A program made the translations under genes and the position numbers. A stretch of 64,000 bases of DNA, taken from Terriglobia bacterium (GTDB lineage Bacteria > Acidobacteriota > Terriglobia > Bryobacterales > UBA6623). Under the pieces are notes generated by a model. The model was not told where the DNA came from. It saw only the letters and a program-made list of their open reading frames with translations, and did no database searches. The stretch covers positions 1 through 64,000 of the forward strand of contig VXMF01000014.1 in assembly GCA_009841225.1 (NCBI GenBank), given 5' to 3'. Shown here one piece after another: positions 54,462-62,343 of this stretch. Within the stretch, counting starts at the first letter, position 1. Each line of letters begins with the position of its first letter.

Positions 54462-55426
54462 CCATACCGCCACCGGCTGGAGGCCTGCTTGTTGCAGCTG
54501 CGGCCTTGGACTTTGCTGTCGGAGACCCTGCCTGGCGCGGACATCCAGTGCGATTGATGGGACGCTCGATCTCCGCGGTCGAGAGCTGTTTGCGCCGACT
54601 GGGTGCCGACGGGCGTGTCGGTGGATGTGCCTTGGTTGCGTTGGTCGGATGCCTCTGGGCCGGGGGAGTCTGGGCGCTGCTCGTCGTGCTGGAGGCGTGG
54701 CATCCGATTGCCGGAACAGCGTTCCACTTCCTTTGTCTCTATGCCTTCCTCGCCCTCGGCGACCTCCTCCGGCACTGTGATGAGGTTGACGCGTCCGGTG
54801 GCGATCTCGCGGCCGCTCGCCAGGCCGTTGCCAAGCTCGTCGGCCGCGACACAGCCCGCATGGACGTTGCAGCGTGTCGGCGGGCCGCAGTCGAAAGTCT
54901 GGCGGAAAACCTCGTAGACGGCTTTATCGCTCCGGTCTTCTGGTACGCGGTCGCCGGTTTGCCGGGACTTGTACTGTGCAAGGCGGTCAGCACAATGGAT
55001 TCCATGGTTGGATACAAGAACGACCGTTACCGACTCTTCGGTTGGTGCGCTGCCCGATCAGACGACCTGCTCGTTCTTGTGCCTGCCCGGCTGGCTTGGC
55101 TGCTGATCGGGCTAGCAGCCCTGCTCGTTCCGCAGGCATCGGGCAGGAAGGCGTTTCATGTTGCTTGGAGCCAGCACGGTGTCGTTCCTGGACCGAATCC
55201 AGGGTGGAGCGAGGGTGCCATCGCAGGTGCGATTCAACGGCGGCTCGCCGGGCCAATTTGGTTGGCCGGAGATCTCGTGACGGAAACTTGGCTAGGCGAT
55301 CGTGCGGACCCGCCGGCCGAGGCGTCAGCCGACTATCGGCTCGCTCGGCGCGTCGCACTCGTGGCGGCCGCAATGGCCTTGGGCCTGGCGGCTTGGTGGA
55401 TATCGGGCACCGGATCCGTCGAATAG
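54452..55426 (+). CDS. cbiB: Adenosylcobinamide-phosphate synthase
   Basis: A 324-residue membrane protein starting at GTG and overlapping cbiZ by 10 bp. It joins (R)-1-amino-2-propanol (phosphate) to adenosylcobyric acid. Conserved text includes DFAVGDPAWRGHPVRLMGR at the start, AVAKLVGRDTARMD and AAVESLAENLVDGFIAPVFWY in the middle, and STMDSMVGYKNDRYRLFGWCAARSDDL. Four to five membrane helices are seen. The usual length is about 320. Other cob genes are absent from the window, consistent with salvage rather than complete synthesis here. Confidence 0.93.
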   Translation: MGLTIPPPAGGLLVAAAALDFAVGDPAWRGHPVRLMGRSISAVESCLRRLGADGRVGGCALVALVGCLWAGGVWALLVVLEAWHPIAGTAFHFLCLYAFLALGDLLRHCDEVDASGGDLAAARQAVAKLVGRDTARMDVAACRRAAVESLAENLVDGFIAPVFWYAVAGLPGLVLCKAVSTMDSMVGYKNDRYRLFGWCAARSDDLLVLVPARLAWLLIGLAALLVPQASGRKAFHVAWSQHGVVPGPNPGWSEGAIAGAIQRRLAGPIWLAGDLVTETWLGDRADPPAEASADYRLARRVALVAAAMALGLAAWWISGTGSVE

Positions 55427-55506
55427 CAACAGCGCTGAACAGCGGTGAATCTGCGGCTCCGGTCACTCCATTCCAACCGGCAGCACCACGTTGAATGGAT
55501 GAATCG

Positions 55507-56208
55507 TCAGAACTTCATGCTAATGTCCTCGCGAGCGACAAGCAGTTCGGGCACGCGACTGTGCTCGTCGATCCATGCCCGCGCCTCTGGCGAGATCCAA
55601 CCCGTAACTAGAACGATCCTCTCGTAGTCCCTGTGTAAGTCACGCTCAAAGATCGCCTCGTGATGCGCGATCCGGTTCCGAAAGGTTCTCAGGTAGTCCA
55701 GTGGTTGGTAGGCTTGCTTTCTCGCCAAGCCCGGCCGATGCGGAAATGCCTTGTGCAGCGCAGGTCGCCAGAGAGTCATCTCGAAGTTGGCCTTCGCGCC
55801 CCTCGCCGAGAGTATCCCGCCCCGGCCAAGAAGCGTGACCCAGAAGCCAAACGAGAGTGCCGCTACCATCCGGGAACGGGTGACCACTTGGTTGTTGCGC
55901 TCGAGCCGGTCTCGCGCTTCCTTGACTTGTCGGCGGCATATGTGATCGAATCTGGCGCCGGTGTGGAAGTACCATGCGTCGCCGTAAGTCTCGGCGAGGC
56001 AATTGTCGATGGAGTTGCGCAGAGTCACCTCCAGCCATTGGAGCGGGCCATAAAACGCTGCGCTGACGGCGGTGTTCCAGTTGTACAGGGCGAGGGCATT
56101 CGACAAGCTCCCGTGCGTGGCACGGAGGTATTTGCTCATACGGTCCGGCGAGAGACAGCCCTTCAATGATTCCAATTCTTCTCTGCTGGCCTGGGATTCA
56201 CTTGACAT
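55507..56208 (-). CDS. Abi-like protein (Abi_2 family, HEPN-type)
   Basis: A 233-residue helical protein. An ATG at 56208 starts it; a TTG at 56226 is possible. The C-terminal segment DYLRTFRNRIAHHEAIF contains R-x4-H (Arg177 to His182), the HEPN ribonuclease signature. A WLEVTLRNSIDNCLAE stretch near residues 58-73 is typical of the Abi_2 family. Members are abortive-infection or toxin-like proteins that act on RNA; the antitoxin or regulatory partner is not found next door. It lies alone between cbiB (convergent) and a DUF1592 gene. Function in phage defence is inferred only from family. Confidence 0.72.
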   Translation of the reverse strand: MSSESQASREELESLKGCLSPDRMSKYLRATHGSLSNALALYNWNTAVSAAFYGPLQWLEVTLRNSIDNCLAETYGDAWYFHTGARFDHICRRQVKEARDRLERNNQVVTRSRMVAALSFGFWVTLLGRGGILSARGAKANFEMTLWRPALHKAFPHRPGLARKQAYQPLDYLRTFRNRIAHHEAIFERDLHRDYERIVLVTGWISPEARAWIDEHSRVPELLVAREDISMKF

Positions 56209-56293
56209 GGTGGTGGTCTCTTGCAATAGTATTCACGTATGCCCCGGACCCGCCTCTGCCTCCGGCATGCGCCCGGGGCACGGCTGAAGCTGT

Positions 56294-58618
56294 CTAGTCG
56301 GGCGCTGTCAGTCGGAAGGGCCCGGAGCTCACGATAGCTTCGACGAGCGCTGAAAACCGGTAGCCGGCATCCACGACCTGTTGCTGGATCTCGTCAACTG
56401 CTGGGTTGTCGTGGCGGTCGACGCCTCGTCCCAATGCGTAGGTGAGGAGCTTCTTGGCTAGGGTGCGGCTGAATGACGGGGCCTCGGTCTCGACAAGGAT
56501 CTTTCGCAATTCGGCGGGAGATTGAAAGGAGTGGTCCCCGGGAAGAGTGCCCGACGTGTCGAGCGGCAGGTCGCCCTCGCGTTCCCTCCACCCGCCTGTC
56601 GCGTCGTAGTTCTCCAAGCCGAACCCGATCGCGTCCATGACGCGGTGGCACGACATGCAGTCTGCGTTGGAGCGGTGCGCCTCGAGTTGCTCGCGCAGCG
56701 TGCCGCTTAGCGGGCCTTCCTGTACTTCAAGCTCGGGCACGTCCGGAGGTGGCGGAGGAGGACTCTGTCCGAGGATGTTCTCCAGCACCCAGAGCCCGCG
56801 CAAGACTGGCGAGGTGCGGGTTGGGTAGGACGAAATGGTCAGCAAGCTCGCCTGTCCGAGCAGTCCGCCTCGTTGCTCGTTGGGGAGCGCTATGCGGCGG
56901 AACTCGGCTCCGGAGACATCGCCCATCCCATAGTGCCGGGCAAGGGTCTCGTTGACAAACGTGAAGTCGCTATCCAGAAAGTCGAGGATGCTGCGGTCTT
57001 CGCGCACGATGCTGTCGAAGAACAGTTCCGACTCCCTCAGCATGGATGCGCGCAGTTCTTCGTCGAACGCCGGGAAGCGTTCGGGGTCAGGCTGGGCCCG
57101 CGCCAAGTTGCGCAACTGGAGCCACTGGCCGCCGAAGTTCTCAACCAGCGCCGACGAGCGCGGATCTGCCAGCATTCGCCGCGCCTGGCGTCGCAATGCT
57201 TCGGCCGACCGCAGGCTGCCATCGGCCGCAGCCTCGAGGAGGGCATCGTCCGGCATGCTGCTCCAGAGGAAGTACGACAAGCGCGAGGCCAGCTCGAAGT
57301 CGTCCAGTTCCCGCGCCGGTTGATTCGAACGCTGCGCCGGACTGCGCTCGATGCGGAACAGGAATTGCGGGGAAACCAACACTGTTTGCAGGACCGTCTG
57401 AATCATTCCCTCGAAGCTCTCGCCATCGCGCATGGAACGCGCGGACAGGCTCATCAGACTCTGCAACTCCAGCCGCGTAGGTGGGCGTCGGAACGATCTC
57501 AGGGCCAAGCGTTCGATGATCCGCTGTGCGCAGGGCTCCCACGGCTCTTCGCCATCTGGCCGGCACGCCAGCAATCGGCGATGGCTTGCCGGCAGGGGAA
57601 GCGGCTCGGCATCGAAAGGACCATTGATTTCCAGATAATCCACCCACAGCTTGCGTTGCGAATACTCCGTATTTGGGTCCATCGGATCGCCAGCTTGATC
57701 GATGAATCCCACCCAAATGTCCACGGTTCCGGGTTCGATCTGGTGCGTAACGCGCTCGCTCCGGTCGAAGTACTGGGCCGCCTCGACTGCTTTGGTCGCC
57801 ATCCGCGAGTCATCTAGGCGCATCGTCATCAGCCTGGGAGGCGGAGGTTCCATGTCGGGCAGGTAGCGACCGTCTTCCTCTGATCGTTGGCGCCGGTCGA
57901 CCGCGCCGAAGGCAAACTCGTAGAAGCCAGAGGCCGGGAATTCGAAGCTGAGTTGGATAGACCCGTCCGCGGTGAAAGGTGAAATGCGGCCGATGGCGGC
58001 CGAGTTCGACGCGTCCCGCGCGGCTTGGATGCGGAACCTCGTCGGTTCGGCCGAGCGCGGCTTGTCCCACACGGCAGCGCGTGCCAATCTGCCTGCCGCT
58101 GCGATGTACTTCTCCATCAACAGCGGGGAAATCGAGAGCACGTCGGCGATGTTGTCGAATCCGTAGCCGGAGTCGTCAACTGGGAATGCGTCGGCCGGAC
58201 GCATGTCGATTCCCAGCAAATCTCGCACGGTGTTGTTGTATTCCGCCCGGTTCAAGCGGCGTGCTGTGACGCGACGCGCCAGCGTGGTGCGATAAGGCTC
58301 CATTGCGGAGCGGTTCCTCTCGATCCAGCCAGCCAACGATTCCAGTTCCAGTCTGGTTGGCGCGAGGCTCCCGGCAGGCGGCATCTTGCCGAGTGTGGTC
58401 ATGCGCAGTACGTCGTCCCAGATACCGGGATGGCGCAGCGCGTCAGTCTCGCTCTGGAATTGGTCCAAGCGTAGTTCTGCCATCTGCATCTGCGGCCCAT
58501 GGCAGGCTACGCAGTGCTTGGAAAGGAAGGGCTGTACGTCCTCGTCGAATTCGCCAGCGATAGCTTGGAGGCCTAGGATCGCAGCGATAGCAAGCAGCCT
58601 TGCAGCCACACACGTCAT
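56294..58618 (-). CDS. Secreted DUF1587/DUF1592/DUF1595 planctomycete-type cytochrome protein
   Basis: A 774-residue exported protein with a signal peptide from ATG 58618 (LLAIAAILGLQAIA). One heme site CVACH lies near residue 36 (SKHCVACHGPQMQMAELRLD). The planctomycete modules follow in their usual order: DUF1587 (RLNRAEYNNTVRDLLGI), DUF1595 (IIERLALRSFRRPPTRLELQSLM), DUF1592 (FDDFELASRLSYFLWSSMPDD in part), DUF1588 (PNEQRGGLLGQASLLTISSYPTRTSPVLRG) and DUF1585 (DRHDNPAVDEIQQQVVDAGYRF). A second heme-type site, C-MS-C-H, is in NADCMSCHRVMD. Usually paired with DUF1552; none is adjacent here. Confidence 0.88.
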   Translation of the reverse strand: MTCVAARLLAIAAILGLQAIAGEFDEDVQPFLSKHCVACHGPQMQMAELRLDQFQSETDALRHPGIWDDVLRMTTLGKMPPAGSLAPTRLELESLAGWIERNRSAMEPYRTTLARRVTARRLNRAEYNNTVRDLLGIDMRPADAFPVDDSGYGFDNIADVLSISPLLMEKYIAAAGRLARAAVWDKPRSAEPTRFRIQAARDASNSAAIGRISPFTADGSIQLSFEFPASGFYEFAFGAVDRRQRSEEDGRYLPDMEPPPPRLMTMRLDDSRMATKAVEAAQYFDRSERVTHQIEPGTVDIWVGFIDQAGDPMDPNTEYSQRKLWVDYLEINGPFDAEPLPLPASHRRLLACRPDGEEPWEPCAQRIIERLALRSFRRPPTRLELQSLMSLSARSMRDGESFEGMIQTVLQTVLVSPQFLFRIERSPAQRSNQPARELDDFELASRLSYFLWSSMPDDALLEAAADGSLRSAEALRRQARRMLADPRSSALVENFGGQWLQLRNLARAQPDPERFPAFDEELRASMLRESELFFDSIVREDRSILDFLDSDFTFVNETLARHYGMGDVSGAEFRRIALPNEQRGGLLGQASLLTISSYPTRTSPVLRGLWVLENILGQSPPPPPPDVPELEVQEGPLSGTLREQLEAHRSNADCMSCHRVMDAIGFGLENYDATGGWREREGDLPLDTSGTLPGDHSFQSPAELRKILVETEAPSFSRTLAKKLLTYALGRGVDRHDNPAVDEIQQQVVDAGYRFSALVEAIVSSGPFRLTAPD

Positions 58619-58640
58619 TGTATTGGGACCCGTCGCCTCG

Positions 58641-59372
58641 CTAGCCGAGTGTTCCGCTCGGACCAGCATCTCCAGCTGTCAGCCGGTAAGCGCTTGCGGC
58701 GGCGAATCGAGGCTCTCCCAGGTCCTCCAGCCGGAACGGCTCTAACGGTAAGTGCGGGAAGCGGAACACGCCGGAGCGCTCTCCCTCGATCATCGGCCCC
58801 GGCACCTCGAAGCGGGATGGATTCAGCGAGAATCCGGTGCCTAAGGCCTTGATCATCGCCTCCTTCAGACTCCACAACCGGTAGAAGATGTCTACTTTTT
58901 CGTCTCCGCTGGCCGCGGACAGCGCGCGTCGTTCCTGCGGACCGTAAACGCTGCTTCCGATACCGTCGAAGTCCCTGCCCGGAGCGCGCACCTCCAGATC
59001 CACGCCAAGGTCGTCCCGGCTTGAGAATCCGATCAGTCCGTGCTGGCCGCTGTGGCTCAAATTGAAACTCTCGCCTGACGGCGCTCCGTTCACTTTCGCG
59101 AACGGCTTTCCGTGCTCGAGATAGCCGAAGGACAGCTCCCGGTTCGCACACCCCAGCCGATCGCAGAGGTTGACTCTCAGTGCTGCGCGGCAAAGCGTGT
59201 ACCGGCGTCGAGCGTCGTTGCTCGCGAACTGTTTCCAACGTTGCTGCTCGGGTTCGTCCAGCAGGGCAAGCGCCTGCTCCTCGCGGTCTGGGTCAGGCCG
59301 CAGGTCCACGTGCAGGATGAGCAAGCCCTCGGCTTCCCGCCACCGACTCCACCAAGCGTCGTGCGCGGTCAT
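58641..59372 (-). CDS. 4'-phosphopantetheinyl transferase (Sfp type)
   Basis: A 243-residue enzyme that transfers the 4'-phosphopantetheine arm from CoA to acyl or peptidyl carrier proteins. ATG 59372 overlaps the stop of the metallophosphoesterase gene by 4 bp (ATGA). The Mg/CoA motif is GVDLE (123-127) and the second motif WSLKEA (167-172) is followed by MIKALGTG. An earlier FNLSHSGQHGLIGF stretch is also typical. This is a broad-specificity Sfp/PptT-like enzyme rather than AcpS. No polyketide or non-ribosomal peptide genes are in the window, so its carrier proteins lie elsewhere. Confidence 0.92.
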   Translation of the reverse strand: MTAHDAWWSRWREAEGLLILHVDLRPDPDREEQALALLDEPEQQRWKQFASNDARRRYTLCRAALRVNLCDRLGCANRELSFGYLEHGKPFAKVNGAPSGESFNLSHSGQHGLIGFSSRDDLGVDLEVRAPGRDFDGIGSSVYGPQERRALSAASGDEKVDIFYRLWSLKEAMIKALGTGFSLNPSRFEVPGPMIEGERSGVFRFPHLPLEPFRLEDLGEPRFAAASAYRLTAGDAGPSGTLG

Positions 59373-60205
59373 CGCCTGGCTGCGCCCCGGGGTGCTACGG
59401 CCACTTCCCGCAGGTACGCTCCCACTCCTTGCCGGCGATCCCACTGGTGCGGATAGCCTAGGGACACTTCTTGAAAAGGAACGCCGTCAAGCCACTGGGT
59501 GCCGCGGATGTGTAGGTGGCCGTACACCACCGCGCACGCGTTGAAGTGGCGGTGCCAACCCTGCGTTCGACGGGTCCCGCACCATGGCGTGAAGCGGGGG
59601 ATCCGCGGCAGCACGGCGTGTTCTTCTTCTAGCGGGAAGTGATTGATCAGGACCTTGGGAAGGTCCGCCGGATAGGACTCCAGCCGAGCAACCGCATCCT
59701 CGCATCGGGCGGCGCACCAGGATTCCCGATCCGGAAACGGGTCGGGCCGCAGGACCAGTTCGTCAGAGCAAACAGAGCCGCCTTCACGGGCCCACCGAAC
59801 TACGTCCTCGCGCTGGACGTGCCGGGGCCGAAAACTGTAGTCGTAGAGCAGAAACAGCGGCACAATCAGAACCGGTCCGCTGCGATGTTCAACCACTGGG
59901 TAAGGGTCTTCGGGAGTGAGAACGTCGTGGAGGCGGGCGATCTCAACGAGCCGCTCGTACAGAGCGACGCCACCAAGCCCGGACGCCGTATCGGGACTTG
60001 TCCAGAGTTCGTGGTTTCCGGGAACCCAGACGACTTGTTGGAACTTGGCAGCCAAGTGTCGAAAACACCAGTCAAGTCGATGCGTGCCGGTGGTAACGTC
60101 CCCTCCCAGGATCAGCCAGTCGTCGGGAAAGGCCGGAAAACCTTCAAGGGCCGCCTGGTTCTCCGGATGGGACACATGCAAGTCAGACAGCGCCCATAAA
60201 CGCAT
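59369..60205 (-). CDS. Calcineurin-like metallophosphoesterase (PptH-like)
   Basis: A 278-residue metallophosphoesterase; ATG 60205 begins MRLWALSDLHVSH. All five metal motifs are intact: SDLH, GGDV, GNHELW, INHFP and GHLHI. It overlaps the phosphopantetheinyl transferase by 4 bp. In Mycobacterium tuberculosis the same pair, PptT and PptH (Rv2795c), has been shown to add and remove phosphopantetheine arms of carrier proteins. I infer a similar off-switch here from synteny and family; the sequence alone does not prove the substrate. Confidence 0.85.
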   Translation of the reverse strand: MRLWALSDLHVSHPENQAALEGFPAFPDDWLILGGDVTTGTHRLDWCFRHLAAKFQQVVWVPGNHELWTSPDTASGLGGVALYERLVEIARLHDVLTPEDPYPVVEHRSGPVLIVPLFLLYDYSFRPRHVQREDVVRWAREGGSVCSDELVLRPDPFPDRESWCAARCEDAVARLESYPADLPKVLINHFPLEEEHAVLPRIPRFTPWCGTRRTQGWHRHFNACAVVYGHLHIRGTQWLDGVPFQEVSLGYPHQWDRRQGVGAYLREVAVAPRGAARR

Positions 60206-60467
60206 AGGGATTTCCGTTCGGGACAATCGGCGGAGACACCGGCGCGATCATACGATTCTACCCGTGATTGTAAGCCTGCGATCCGTGCACTCAGCTCTTG
60301 TCTCACCGCCCGACAGCGATGACTCACTTGCGCTGGCACCCGCTGCCCAAGAGGATAGAAGAGCCGCATGAGCCGCGTCTCCTGGCATGGAAGCTAGGCG
60401 AGTAGACAATAGATGAAGTCTCGCGCTGTAGTCCGCATCGACGGCGTCTGAGAGGGTTCATCTCGGC

Positions 60468-62231
60468 ATGACTAGGAAAGATCCCACGCACGAACACGGA
60501 CTTCGCTACCAGGCTGACGACAACATTTCGCTTCCCCTCGCGCTCGGGCTTGGTCTTCAGCTCACGGCCCTCATCGTTTCCATCCCGATCCTGATCCCTA
60601 CGGTTGTAATGCGTGCTGCCGGGGCGAGCGAGGCCTATTTGTCGTGGGCGGTCTTCGCGGCGGTTGCGATCTGTGGGGCCGCCACGATGTTGCAAGCGCG
60701 CCGCATCGGGCGGATCGGCGCGGGCTACGTCATCATCATGAGTAGCTCAACGGCGTTCATCGGGCCCGCCATTGATGCGATCAAGAGTGGCGGGGCCGCG
60801 CTGCTCGTGACTCTGGTCGTTGTTGCCTCGCTCTTCCAGTTCCTGCTCTCCGCCCGGCTCGCGCTCTTTCGACGAATCCTGACTCCGACCGTCTCGGGAG
60901 CGGTTCTCATGCTGGTTCCGGTCACGGCGATGCCGTCGGTGCTCGGAATGCTGGATCGCGTCCCCGACGGCAGCCCGGCACACGTCGGTCCGTTGTGCGC
61001 GATCGCCACCGTGCTAGCTATCGTCGTGGTCGCGCTCAAGGCCGGCGGTGCGCTCCGCCTGTGGGCACCCGTCATCGGCGTGGTCGCGGGCTCGGTCGTA
61101 GGCGCTCTATTCGGGCTGTACGACTTCGGACGCATCGACGATGCCCGCTGGATAGGACTTCCCGAGATTGCGTGGCCAGGAATCGATCTGGACTTTGGCC
61201 CTGCGTTCTGGTCGCTCCTTCCTCCGTTCTTGCTGGTAACGCTGATCGTGACTCTTCGTTCGATCAGCAGTAGCGTGGCGGTTCAAAGCGTATCGTGGCG
61301 ACGGAAACGAGCGGTGGACTTTCGCGCCGTACAGGGGGCGGTAAACGTCGATGGGATCAGCAACCTGCTATGTGGCCTCGCAGGCACCCTACCCAACACG
61401 GGCTACTCGGTGAGCGCGGCTCTGGCCGAGCTCACAGGGGTCGCGGCGCGCAGCGTGGGAATCGCTACCGGGGCGATGTTCGTCATTCTGGCGTTCTTTC
61501 CCAAAGCGCTCGCTGCGGTGCTGGCGATACCCGGTCCGGTCGTCGGAGGGTACCTCGGAGTGCTCATGGCGATGCTCTTCCTCGTGGGCATCAAGGTGGT
61601 CGTCCAAGACGGTCTGGAATACCGCAAGGGTCTGATCGTCGGCATTGCCTTCTGGGTCGGACTGGGTTTCGAAATTGACATGATCTTCCCGGAACAGGCT
61701 GCGGCGTTCGCCGGCGGGATGTTCTCCAACGCCATGACGACAGGCGGGCTGTCAGCCATCCTGATGACCCTGTTCGTCGAGGTGACGAAGTCTCGCAGGC
61801 TTAGGATGGCATCCACGCTCGAGCTGTCGGCCCTGCCCAAGATCAGGGAGTTTCTCCGCTCATTCGCGGAGCGCGAGGGCTGGCGTTCCGACATGGCCGA
61901 CCGTTTGGAGGCTGTCGGCGAGGAGTGCTTGCTGAACCTTGTCCCGCCTGAAGATGACACAGCAGGAGTCTCCCGGCCACGTCGCCTGCGCTTGGTTGCT
62001 CACCGGGACAATGTCGGAGCAGTCTTGGAATTTACTGCAGCGCCTAGCGACGATAACATTCAGGACCAGCTAGTCGTGCTCGGAGATTTGGGCGACGATG
62101 CTTCGATAGAGCACGAGGCTTCGCTCCGGCTGCTTCGACACCTCGCGTCTTCTGTTCGGCACCAGCAATACCACGACATCGATATCGTGACTGTCCATGT
62201 GAAGGTCCCGCCTAGAGCTGCCGAAAGTTGA
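60468..62231 (+). CDS. Xanthine/uracil permease (NCS2) fused to an ATPase-like C-terminal domain
   Basis: A 587-residue protein. Residues about 15-445 are a nucleobase:cation symporter with 12-14 helices; family text includes GLGLQLTALIVSIPILIP, the GAGYVIIMSSSTAFIGPA segment and NTGYSVSAALAELTGVAARSVG. Residues 448-587 form an additional soluble domain: LPKIREFLRSFAEREGW then RLEAVGEECLLNLV, which resembles the N-box of GHKL/HATPase_c (RsbW-like) domains, with LRLLRHLASSVRHQQYHDID at the end. The second glycine-rich box is weak, so ATP binding is uncertain. This is an unusual transporter fusion. Divergent from the metallophosphoesterase; 260 bases between hold both promoters. Confidence 0.82.
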   Translation: MTRKDPTHEHGLRYQADDNISLPLALGLGLQLTALIVSIPILIPTVVMRAAGASEAYLSWAVFAAVAICGAATMLQARRIGRIGAGYVIIMSSSTAFIGPAIDAIKSGGAALLVTLVVVASLFQFLLSARLALFRRILTPTVSGAVLMLVPVTAMPSVLGMLDRVPDGSPAHVGPLCAIATVLAIVVVALKAGGALRLWAPVIGVVAGSVVGALFGLYDFGRIDDARWIGLPEIAWPGIDLDFGPAFWSLLPPFLLVTLIVTLRSISSSVAVQSVSWRRKRAVDFRAVQGAVNVDGISNLLCGLAGTLPNTGYSVSAALAELTGVAARSVGIATGAMFVILAFFPKALAAVLAIPGPVVGGYLGVLMAMLFLVGIKVVVQDGLEYRKGLIVGIAFWVGLGFEIDMIFPEQAAAFAGGMFSNAMTTGGLSAILMTLFVEVTKSRRLRMASTLELSALPKIREFLRSFAEREGWRSDMADRLEAVGEECLLNLVPPEDDTAGVSRPRRLRLVAHRDNVGAVLEFTAAPSDDNIQDQLVVLGDLGDDASIEHEASLRLLRHLASSVRHQQYHDIDIVTVHVKVPPRAAES

Positions 62232-62343
62232 GCCAGCGACTGTTCCCGACAATCCACTGGCGATCCGCGGCGGTCGGCTCGACGCGCGGATCGGAGGGCG
62301 ACGAGCGCCCCCGTCATCATTGCTAGCCTAGGACTTGAGACCG

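Noticed and set aside
60206..60467. Possible small gene between the metallophosphoesterase and the permease
   Set aside because: Minus-strand frames here lack start context and motifs; the stretch fits a divergent promoter region.
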